DNA of 64,000 nt from Bicyclus anynana (taxonomy: Eukaryota; Arthropoda; Insecta; Lepidoptera; Nymphalidae), in the NCBI RefSeq assembly GCF_947172395.1, contig NC_069099.1:12343740-12407739 (forward strand). The letters are read 5' to 3'. Under the pieces are notes generated by a model. It searched no databases and was not told where the DNA came from. It saw only the letters and a list, made by a program, of their open reading frames with translations. Each line of letters starts with the position of its first letter. Positions within the stretch are counted from its first letter, which is position 1. A program made the translations under genes and the position numbers. Below, in pieces: positions 38,001-50,000 of the stretch.

Positions 38001-41000
38001 CCCCAAGACTCGAATCTCATGATCTAAAGCAAAGGATGGTTGATCCACCACTGAGCATAGGCCTCTAGGCAACCAAACAGCCGATGGACAATCATTGCGA
38101 ACCTCTTGGAAGATCTTCTAAGTACCTCATTGTTGAGTCACCAGCATGCGCGTCCCGGTTTCTTTTTTTTTTAAAGAATATTTGCCATATCTTTTAAATA
38201 TGACCAATATTCCCATTCTCCTCCAACTAGTCGAGAAAGACTGTAAAGGAGTGGGTACGACAATAGAACAACGCGACGGGGTCGAACCTCCACTCTTCAA
38301 TTATGAGTCCGACCGCTTTTGCCGTTGCGCTAATGAGGTTGTTTACCCCCTTTATGCTATTAATCAGGGGGTAGCTACCGCCGTATCAATAATACGGGGC
38401 CCCCGGGCTACAGGGGTCCTTTACGTATGAAAGAAAAATTGGTAAAATGTACCTAATCCTCAATGTCACTTAATTGGTGCTTCCCGGAAAAAATATATAA
38501 AAAAACTGCCCATAGAGTTTCACATTTTACAATTACAATAATTAATTGTTCCCTAATATGTTATTATATGGTCCATGACGAAATCCAAAAATACAAAACC
38601 TGATATCTGGAGAGAATAGAGAGGCACCCAATGATCTGGCTGTTGCACTTAAAACAAGATCCTACACGAAACGTCTAAAAAGAAATGACATACTTTATTA
38701 GCGTCGCCTAAAAGAAAGAAAAAAGAAATTAGGAGTAGATGGTTTGCTAGAATCACGCTCCAACTGCCAACAACCTCACATCACATCTGATTAAAGTTGT
38801 ATAACTGATTGCAGATAAAATTGGAACACAAAAAAAAAAAAAAATTATTATTCCCGGCTTAAGCGTGCAGCCAAAAAATCCTACGTGGGCTAAGTCACTG
38901 CCGTACGAGTATATATTTTAAGCAAGCATTTTTGTTTCTTTTGTGAGAAATGGATCCTGCAAACTAATTTTGATACAGGACCTCTCCAAGACACTGCCAT
39001 CAGTCTACCTAGTGTGACAACCAACACGTTTTCTGGTGCATAGCCTTGGGACCAGCGTCTTGGGATCTAGTCATAAGAACAACTTTACACACAATGTGAA
39101 CCTGCTTGAAATTGTCATCGACTTTTTCTCTCTCTATCTCTTTACTTTTTCCATTCAAAGTTTCTCATTCTCTCTTTACATTCTCCATCCACAGTACACT
39201 TGTCTGCATGAGAACCTGTTTCACTACCTCTGTGAAGAGAATGGGGGCGCAGTGACCCTCCCTGCAGCACGAGGCGACGACGCCTGGAAGATCTACTTCA
39301 ATGAGAACCCTGAAGAGATTGTCGACGAGTTCGCCATGAGATACGGCATCGAAGCTATCTACCAAGCTATGACGTATGTTCTATTTCTATAATAGTTATT
39401 TTTATGCTTTCAATCGGGCATAATTGTAGCAAACGAAATCGTATCTAGCATTAAAAAAAGTAAAAAGAAAATCTTAGTGTCCCTGCATACGGGAGTCACA
39501 TTACACATAACGCCGCCACCTAACTCTTTTATGTAGTTTTTATTTATTTTATATAGACTCTGCGCACATCGCCGGTGACGCCGATGGCTGCCACATGCCA
39601 CAAAACGCCGCTTCTAGCAGCCTAATGCTAGAAGCGGCGTTTTGTGGCATGTGCAGAAGCATCGCCGGATGGGGCCTACCCCATGCTTCTGCACTTACTT
39701 AAAGCCCCAGTGACGCCGCTGAGATCCCATTATGGAACCTACGGCACTTACACAATTAGGGAGAAAAAAAAATTGCTTTAAGAGGCAATATTTGTAGCTG
39801 CTTTTAAACAAACTTAGAGCGATGTCCCATTAGGGCGTTGCGTTTCAATGCGACGTCGCAACGTCGACGCTACTTCGTTTTCTTTATATTTTAAACTAAC
39901 GGAAGCTTACGACGTTCACTATTAGACCTCTTTAATCTGGTCCTGGCGCAAATTGCGTTCTTAGCCTAAAAAAATTCTATCTGTGAACTGTATCTCAGAT
40001 TAGTTATAAGCAGTAAAAATTTGATTTACATTTTAAGTATTGTATATTATGTTTAACTTACATTTTGTATTTGTATTTTATATGTTGAGGTATTACAAAT
40101 GAATTTTGATTTTGATTTTATATTCCAGACATTTTCACTGCCTCTCTACAAAGTACCTCTGCGCGGGAGTACCAGCTGTCATGTCTACTCTTCTGGCCAA
40201 TATCAATGCTTACTACGCTCACACCACCGCGTCTTCTGCCGTCTCCGCTTCAGACCGATTTGCTGCTTCTAACTTTGGAGTAAGTATGCATGTACTAGTA
40301 ACTTAGTATAGTTAATGCAAGTATTTAGCCAGAAGATAGTATGGCAATAATATTGCTGATCAAGATACTAACTGACACGATTAGGTTAACAACAAAAGCC
40401 ACGACATCTTTTGGTTAGTTTTAGTTGGGTAGATACTTATTCCTTTAATTGTTAATGTCTACTAAATTTCGAAAACAAGCAATGACAAATTCAAGAAAAA
40501 TAAAAAAATAATAAATAAGTAAATATCAATCAACAGTAATTACCATTTTTTCAAGATAGAAGATTAACACGCCATTACATAAAATATTTTAGTTAGTGCA
40601 CCCGTACGTGCTAAGTCACAAAAAATCTATTATAACTAAAAATGTTTAATAAACATTGTTTTTTTTTAATTTTTATGTTTAATTCACATTTTTACAGAAA
40701 GAGAAGTTCGTCAAACTGCTGGATCAGCTGCACAACTCTCTGCGCATCGACCTGTCGATGTACCGCAACAACTTCCCCGCCTCCAGCGCTGAGAAGCTCA
40801 TGGACCTCAAGTCTACCGTCGACCTGCTCACCAGCATCACATTCTTTAGGATGAAGGTAGCTATCGACAATTGCTATCATCAAAATTAAAAAAATAATAT
40901 TATTTTCAAGATTATACAACGAGTATATTTTGTTAAGTTTAGACCTTTATCCAGGCCCTGTATATTATGTGACGGGATAGACAACCCTCCTTATAAGAGA

Positions 41001-44000
41001 GGAGATAATTAGACCAACATTCTGCTACAATGCGGGTTGGCGAGATAAGGGTAATAACTTTGAATTCATTAATGACCACTATCAGAATTTGTTAATGTTA
41101 ATGATCGGGACTAACGGCTTAACGTGCTCTCCAAGGCACGAACTAACAGTATCAACTTCCCGAAAACTAGCTAAAAATTTAAATTCAAAATGTTTTAGAA
41201 CAACAAAAAACTCAGTATCTCATATAGCCCAACCCAGGATTTGAACCCAGGACCTTGGGATCCGAAACCACATAGGCTAACCACTGGACCAAGGAGGCAG
41301 TCAGACTGTTACCAGGTTGTATCTATAGTATATAGCTAGTTTATAGTTTAGTTTAGAAGATCGTATATTATCACACCATCTTCATGCTACATTATTGCAT
41401 TGTCACTAAATATAAAAAAGAAGCAAGTAGACCATATTAGATCACAATCGAATGGCAGAAAATGGTTTTCATTTAGTTTTCAATTACAGTCCCTAAAATA
41501 ACTAACAGGGCAAGTAGGATAAAAGCACGTGATAAAAAATTTACTAATAATAGCTCCAGTTTCTCAGAACCTGAGAGAATCCTTATACCATTTTTTTACT
41601 TATTTACATAGTTGAATATTTGTGACAAATTATCGCTTAATTAATCCCACCTTTAAAATATAATGAATGAATAAAAATAGCCAATATGGTAGTGAGCTTA
41701 TCAAGTGAATGCAATGGTGTTTGCAAATATTTTTGAGTCTTACGATTTGTAGTCGGCATCATAAGAGCGATGCTCCATTGGTGCGTTTGTAAGATTGTGT
41801 CGTCGAAGCGTCGACGCTGCTTCGTTTTCCGTGTATTCGTTTTAATCGACGATCAACTGAGCTCATTTGTTGAGACTGCCTGGGTGCGTGCGTCATCTTT
41901 ACGAGTATGCATTGCGATGTCGTACGTCATCGCAACGCAAAGTGTAGCATACAATGCATTGATCAGTTAAGACGACTTATCGCAACGTACTAATGAGGCA
42001 TCGCCCTAACGAAATGCTAAATCTTTTAGTAGTACATCTAGCTACAGCGGAATCACACCTTAAGACCCGATAGATTCCTAATAACATTTCATTACCTGAT
42101 ATCAATTACACCTACTTAATTACTGTTTTCAAGTTTTTCTATTAATGTTCCAGGTCCAAGAGCTCAGCAGCCCGCCCCGCGCTAGCACCGTCGTCAAAGA
42201 CTGTGTCAAAGCTTGTCTTAGGTCGACATATCAATTCCTGTTTGAAAACTGTTATGAATTGTATAATAGAGAGTTCCAGGTAAAACCTTTTTAACACATT
42301 TTACCTTTGTAACACCTGTTGCCTTGTCTTACCCTTTATTTCACCTGTTATCTTTTTATACACTTATTGTTATTAATTTACCAACGATTGCGAAAATTTG
42401 CCTTGGATTCTATCTATCCACTCAAAATTTCCACGACACTTTAACTTACATCGAGATTCAATCCGTATTCAACCCTACTAATACAATCCTCCTAATTTAA
42501 TCAATCTAATCTAAATTTAATTTGTTTATAAAAACCAAATAAATAAAACAAGTCTGATATATGTATGAACATTGATAATATAATTTATTGAATACGGCAC
42601 AATACATACAGCACATTATATTAACCACTATGCCCCACGTTTTCATCCTGTTATTGTTGGAATATCCTGTAAGTATCGGACAAAAGTAGCTTATATTCTT
42701 TACAATACTATAAGCAGAAATTCATCACCGAGTATTGCATTGTTGCAATGCACGGCATAAAAGATATATAAACCTTAACATATAACCTAATATGTTTCAC
42801 AGACAGTCATACATAACATAAAATAGGACACTGTTTGTGTCACTAGAAATAAATAAATGTACTTTCTTTCTTTCTATGTCTTTCCCGAATTTTATTTAAA
42901 TCCGTTAAGCCGTTTTGGTGTGACAGAAAACAAACTTACATCCATGCTAAAAAAAGTTGTTGATATAAATCTACAGGTGGATCCAAATGAAGCGAAACGC
43001 GATCCATCCGACCACGGGCCGCAGCTCGACTCCGTAGACTTCTGGCACAAACTCATAGCGCTCATTGTATCTGTGATAGAAGAGGACAGGAACAGCTACG
43101 CACCAGTCCTGAACCAGTTCCCGCAGGAGTTGAATATTGGACAGGTGAGTCACATTTCTATAATCATAATAAAATACTTATCGCCTTTTTCTACAACGAA
43201 AACATTACCAAATGTAAAGAGGATTCAAAATAAACATCGCCTCAAACGAACAACCTACCAGTAATTGATTCTTTTTAATAAAGTTAGTTGATATTATGCA
43301 ACGAGTAGGTAAAGGTGTCAATCGAGTCTATTTTACATTAGTACGTTTGACATTGGTAGTACCTATTCTTTTTCAGGAAGAAGGTTTAGCTTTTGATGTT
43401 GTTAATTTCACTCACAAAATCCTGACCTTAGATATCTTACTACTAGAACCAAAGCTAATAAAACTTTTTCATATAATATAATATATATTATACTTAATTG
43501 AGTGAAAACAAAAAAAAAATCTAAACATAGGTATCTCCAATGGAAAAACCATGGAATGTCAAAGAGCAAATAACTCAGAAAAGTGAATCAACCCAACCAA
43601 CCAACGATTAGTAAACTTGGTTATTATTTTGTATACACTTAGATTCAAAGAACATGATGATGATGACACTAGGACTCTTAATCTGACCTATTGTATAGTA
43701 CAGTTTGGATAACTGCACTAGTAGAAGCACAAAAAGAAGAAAAGGTGATTATAGGTCATAGCATACTGAAATAATTGATTTCAGTTATCTGCTGCGACGA
43801 TGTGGTCGTTGTTCGCCGTGGACATGAAGTACGCGCTAGAAGAACATGAACAGCATCGACTTTGCAAGTCTTCCGCTTATATGAATTTACATTTCAAGGT
43901 AACATTAATAGACAATAATATAATTAAGTATTGCAGTAATAGTTATTTACTGCAATACTTGCACTTAATCTACTGAGTCATCGGTCCATAAATAATAATT

Positions 44001-47000
44001 TATCGTCGATCCATTTGATAACGTTCAACATCAACTCAGTTGATAAAGCGTTTGCTCTAGCAGACTCTACTGACGAAAACGCATGTGGAGGGTTAATTTG
44101 AGGTTAAAGGGCTACTTCATAAAAAAATACATCTATACTAATATTTTAAAGAGGAAAAGTTTGTGAGTTTGTGAAGTTCTAGGGAGTAGTCTCCAGATCT
44201 TCTTATTTTAACTATCAATAATTCTTTAACTATCAAAAAAGCACATTATTTTTCTTTCGGCTCTCTAGCTTTTGTTAAGTACCTAGTTAACCCTAATGAT
44301 CTTAGCCATTATGGTACCTCCCATGTTCAACAACTTTTTATGACATCCTAGTTTTTAAAAATTGAATGACTCATGCAATGTCGCTATTAGGTGTGGTATA
44401 AATAACTCTTAACCTTTTTCATGACAAAATATTAATTATTTCATTCAGATTATATTTTTTTCTTGTTTATAAATGAAATAAAATGAGAGCCGCTTTTTAG
44501 TAATATAAAAACACAGAATTATACGACTATAATATATACGACTACATACGACTTTTTATATCGGCTACATAACAAATAGGTAAAATATTATAAAATAATT
44601 TAATAGATTTTAACTGTGAACAACATGGTTGTATGTAGTTATACAATGATAAGTCCAAATTTAGGAATGAAAACATGAAATAGCTGAACTATGTCGCACA
44701 GCTAGGCGTTTTAATACGAATACCAATTATTTAAGATTAGGTACTTCAATCTATGGGGTAACTAAAGACAAAAGAGAGAAAAAAATGTTTTTAATGCTTT
44801 GCTTTGCGTCGTTGCAACGGGTCAATGCATAGTATGCCACTCCTGCGTTGCAATAACGCACAACATCGTAAACCAAACGGACGAATCGAGCACCCAGTCA
44901 GTCTCAACGATGCATACAAAACAAGATGCATCCTGTCCGTCATCCGTTGAAACGTCACCTGTGACGATGCAACGCGATAAAGTGGCATGTATTTAAAAAT
45001 ATATGGATAACGTCGACGCACCATAACGCACACGCTAATGGGGCATCGCATTTTCTAGGAGTGGGATATTTCAATGTGTTCGGATCTTTGTTTTATATTG
45101 TTGAAATTGGGCTTACAATTTTGTATTGAAATAGTTAACGAAGCAGATGGCCTATTTGTTAGGGGAAATCTATCTCTTATAACAAAACGCAAAACTCACT
45201 GGTAACTTTCGTTTTTTTTTGTTTTTCTTGTAAATAAGATCAATATTCCCGTGCCCCTCCAGTTATTTAGAAAATACTGTGTTAGGAGTGGGTATGACAA
45301 TTGACCAGCGTGTGGAAATCGAACCACTACGTCTCGGTGATAAGTTCGGCCCCTTTGCCACTGAACTATTGAGGTTAACTGTGCGTTGAGAGTCGTTGAG
45401 CAATGTTGCTAGGTGCTTGAAATTAGCATGACAGCAATACTTCCCCGGACAAGATAACAATGTATTTAAACTTCATTTCTTTTTTCCCTTATTTATTTAT
45501 TTATAAAGGATAAATTTCTTTTAAATTTGTAACAATGTTAATATAAAAACTATTAAAACCTTATAAAAAAAAATTAACCCGGCCGCTGCGGGTGATATTT
45601 GAGTGCCCAAGCAACCGATGGTCAGGGCTCCAAAGTGAGAAACCTCCTCACAATACACGCCGTCTCAAGAATCGCTGCCTGCTGTATCCGACTCTTGATT
45701 CAACAATTAAGCGGAAGCTTCTTAAGGTCAAAGCTTTTCGCTATAAGACCATTGACTGAAACAACTATCGGAATACAACAATAATAGTTGACTCAAGGTC
45801 ACTTGAGCAAGGTCCAAGTATTTTGATACTTTTTCCTTTTCATTTTAAGCTATTATTAAAACGATTTTTACTCGTATTTCAGGTAAAATGGTTACACACG
45901 AACTACGTGAAGGACGTCCCTCCGTACTGCGGCGCCGTACCGGAGTACCCGGCGTGGTTCGAGCCGTTCGTCATGCAGTGGCTCAATGAGAATGATGACG
46001 TCTCGTTGGAATACCTCAACGGCGCCTTCAATAGAGATAAGAGGGATGGGGTGAGTACTGGATATACTGTGCTGTGCCAAAATATAGAATGTGTTGACGA
46101 TTTAACTTTTTTATACATTGAAATTGACACTCATTTAAATTTGTATACGGGGTTAAAGAATTAAAAAGAACAACTGACATAAAAACCTTCATTAGCTGCA
46201 TTTTATGCCTATGGGTACGCGTGGTAAAGATATGGGGTAATCCTTTGGGGAAATAGCACTAACGTCCAACATTCGTTTAAATACATCATACTTAAATAAG
46301 ACTGAATTATGCCAACCGTATTTCAAACAACTAAAATTTTTACTCTGCCCTGCATGTATATATTTTTGAAATTTTAAAATTAGTCAGAAAAAAAATACAT
46401 TTTTCCAAAAAAGTCGTATGTACATAATATACTCGTACACTACGGCGTTTCCCCAAAAAAAACGAATACGAGCTCATTTACCCTTCTTTTAAATTAATAC
46501 TCTTCTTTTAAACTAATTCAGAGAAATCTATTACCGTTCTAAATTTCAGCCAAATCGCTTTAGTAGCCGCAGCGTAAAAGACGAACAAACATACTTACAC
46601 ACTTACACACTTTCACACTTACACACAAACTTTCGCCTTTATAATATTAGTGTGAAGTGTGATGTCGTGACGCGTATCTTATGCATGTGGTCCTTAAACA
46701 GTACCAGGATAAATAATTCAAAGTTCTCTTGCAGTTCCAAAAATCCAGCGAACACGCACTCTTCAGTAACTCGGTGGTCGATGTGTTCACGCAACTCACG
46801 CAGTGCTTCGATGTGGTGTCCAAACTGGAGTGTCCCGACCCGGAGATATGGAAGCGGTACATGAAGAGATTCGCGAAGACAATTGTCAAAGTGCTGGTCG
46901 CTTACGCGGATATCGTGAAGAAGGAGTTCCCTGAGCATTTGAAGGAGGAAAGAGTGGTATGATTATCTGAATATACTAATAACGCAAAACGTTTTAAAAA

Positions 47001-50000
47001 TTCTTTCATTTAATAACTAATATGATGAGTAACTGGTAGAGATTGCTTTAGCAAAAGGGTCCCCTATGTGCACTGTGTCAGTCCACCCAGAGAAGTTCTA
47101 CTAAAACTGCGCTTTCCGGTGCGAGATCGCCTCTATAGCATCAAAATCAAATCAAAAAATCATTTATTTCAAGTAGGCTCAGTTTACAAGCACTTTTGAC
47201 ACGTCAGTTGACTATTTGTAAAGATTCTACCACCGGTTCGGAAGGCAGGTTCTGCTGAGAAGATACCGGCAAGAAACTCAACAGTTGCTCTTTTGAAAAA
47301 GTCATACAGTATTATAATTTACAATTGATAACAATTACTGTTTACATTTCTTATAGTTTTACTTTCTGTGTGAAGGTGGAAGCTGATCCAACGGCCTCCA
47401 AGCATCTTTATCATTAAGGAACTCATCAATGTTGTAGTACCCTCGACTAAGTAAATGTTTTTTAACACATTGCTTAAAGCTATGCATTGGCAGGTCCATC
47501 ACTGTCTTGAAGATCTTATTATAGAAGAGTACACCCAAACCTACAAAAGATTTTTTTACTCTTTGGAGACGATATGCAGAAATAACTAACTTATGCCCGT
47601 GTCTAGTAAGACGTGGGTTTAAATCTCCTTTTCGTTTGTACAAATTAATATTTTGTCTTACATATACTATACTGTTATATATATATTGACAGGCTACTGT
47701 TAGTATACCTATTTCTTTAAACTTTTGACGAAGGGACTCGCGTGATTTTAATTGATATATTGCTCGAATTGCTCTTTGAATCTTGGGACGTCCATCGTTC
47801 TGATGCTCGTCGTTATGTGCTCGACCCATAACCATTTAAAAAAACAAGAAGTTAAAAAGAATAAAAAGAAAAGGCACAAAAAAAAATGATAACAGAGAAA
47901 ATACAGTTACATGTTAGCGTGCAAAGACGGCCTTATTGGACTTAAAAGCAATTTCTAACAGGCAACCCTGATGACATAAACTTAGAAAAAGTATTTGGAT
48001 AACTTTGGGTCTTCAGTGGATCTCTCCGCTCCAATGCCCACTGAGTATCTCTGAGTCTTAAAAGGGTCTGAGGTACTTTGGCTTAAAAATATTTTTTAAG
48101 CCAAAGTAGTTTGCAGTATAATGTTTATAAATCAAAACGAGTATGTCTTACCTACTTTATGTTTTGCTTATCTTCTTTTCTTCTTTTCTTTATCAACCCT
48201 TATTTGGCTCACTCCTGAGCTCGAGGTTCCTCTCTGACTGAGAGGGGTTAGGCCAATAGTCCACCTCGCTGGCCCAATGCAGATGAGCAGACTTCACACA
48301 CGCAGAGAATTATGAAAATTCTCAGGTATGCAGGTTTCCTCACGATGTTTTCCTTCACCGTTGTTTTGCTTATAGGCGTGCATTTTGATGAACAACATCC
48401 AGCAGCTCCGAGTTCAGTTAGAGAAAATGTTCGAAGCGATGGGCGGCACCAAGCTTGAGCGAGACGCGGCTGATATCCTGAATGATCTACAAGCAAGTCT
48501 GAATAGCACTTTGGACGAACTCGCTTCTATGTTCGCTATCAGGTAACTTTTATCCCTTATTTAAACCTCATAAAGATGAAAATTTTATAATTTATTTCTT
48601 TGGTTTTCGTTAATTTATAAATTACCATTAAGCCGTTCACTCACGAGATTACCGAAAAGTGACAAATGTTTTGTGTCTACTAATCGCTCGTCAGTCGCTT
48701 CCATACAATTTGACTGTTTACACGTCACATAAGTTGTGTCTGTGTCGCATTAGAGATCCTACCGACTTTTAATCTGCCGAAAATTTTTCAGAGTCACATC
48801 GAACCAATCTTGTAAAATTTTTTTAAACCGTTGATCTTTTTTCAATTCCTATATTAAATAATAAATATTAAAATCACTTCCGTTAAACCTATAATCAACA
48901 GATATAGTCTAAGAGCCTGTGAACCCCAGACCTTCGTCATTTTATAAAAGCTGAAAGTTTGTCAGGTTATGCTCTTACCATAGGTATGTACGGTAGCCTT
49001 TTGAGTTTCGACCGTGGTGCCTTTGGAAGTTAGCAGGTTTCGACTTTCAACAAACTTTTAGCTTTTATAAAATGGCGAAGGTCTGGCTATTGCTGGCTCT
49101 CCGTCTAATAAGTGAGCCGAAACCGAATTGATCGAATAGCATAGCGGTAGGCGACTATTTGTTCGCGTCTCAGTTGCATTGTGTTGGAATTTGGAGTTGC
49201 GAGATGAAAGAAAACACATTAAAGAAGCACTGCTTGACTATCTGTTTATTTTATAGTTGAATTGCAGATCACTTGAAAAAGAAGATAATAACAGATAATA
49301 TGACACTTGAATGTCTGATAGATGGCAGTTTAAATAATACTGGCTAGTATTGTATCATAGACAGGGCCGGACCGTCCATACGGCGAACGGAGCGGTCGCT
49401 CCATGCGCCAAATCCTAGGGGGCGCCGAAATGGTAAAGACAAGATCGAAAAGAAATTTATGTGATGAATTTACGTGCGCGAAAGGCGCCATAATTGGATC
49501 TCGCTCCATTCTAAAATTTACCTCGGTCCGGCGCTGATCATAGACATGTATTTTTGCTTATTCCAACACATTGGTTTTGTTTCATTGTGGGAGAGTAAGT
49601 GTACAAAATATGCTAATGAAAATGTATCCTACAGCCTAGAAACCAGGATAACAGCAAGTGTGAAGGAGCTAGGAGAACTGCTCCAAAAAGTGGGAGGCGG
49701 TACAGCAGTGCCGGGAGCGCCGCAACCCCCGGCGCATCATGAGGCTGATGAGGTGTTGAGGCCTCTCATGGATATTTTGGTAAACAGCTAAAATTTTTTT
49801 TTAATACTTCCCAAATTTCTGAAACATCATAATCATAACATAGTATAAAGCAAAACCTTTGTCTGTTTAGATATTTTGAATTGGGCAGTTAATAATAATG
49901 AATAGATATTTTTTATTTTTTTAATTCTTTACAAGTTAGCCCTTGATTACAATCTCACCTGATGGTAAGTGATGATGCAATCTAAGATGGAAGCGGGCTA

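Larger units (their letters stand above)
12092..39194 (+). other. 27.1-kb intron between C2B and MUN
   Basis: About half of the gene's span in this window is this single intron. It contains repeat families A and B, three tRNA-headed SINE families, a piggyBac-like element, RTE fragments and several foldback elements, all listed separately. The remaining stretches (for example 13425-17100, 25600-27240, 32000-32770) are AT-rich sequence in which I see neither exons nor recognisable repeats. No nested gene was found. Confidence 0.85.
39374..40128 (+). other. intron 7, with a perfect 28-bp hairpin
   Basis: 755 nt. Holds the dispersed GC-rich repeat with the embedded hairpin, and one arm of a GATGYCCCATTAG-type MITE at 39819-39925. 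Confidence 0.8.
40857..42153 (+). other. intron 9, with SINE S4 and a full MITE
   Basis: 1.3-kb intron containing an S4 SINE (40960-41302) and a 240-bp MITE (41766-42005). Nothing else was recognised. Confidence 0.8.
43899..45882 (+). other. intron 12, with MITE and SINE
   Basis: 2-kb intron with a family A fragment (44142), a MITE (44790-45053) and an S3 SINE fragment (45235-45390). The remainder is AT-rich and unrecognised. Confidence 0.8.
46957..48375 (+). other. intron 14, with LINE fragment and SINE at the acceptor
   Basis: 1.4-kb intron. It holds an RTE fragment (about 47036-47138), a CR1/Jockey-like LINE fragment (47140-47850) and a SINE inserted beside the exon 15 acceptor (48160-48373). 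Confidence 0.85.
48543..49634 (+). other. intron 15, with two small mobile elements
   Basis: 1.1-kb intron holding a foldback MITE (48914-49098) and a 173-bp element with 10-bp target duplication (49354-49546). Confidence 0.8.

Noticed and set aside
44791..45051. Pair of overlapping ORFs on both strands
   Set aside because: They lie in a MITE; GC-rich repeat words explain the lack of stops.
46639..46938. Minus-strand ORFs opposite exon 14
   Set aside because: Shadow frames of a conserved exon.
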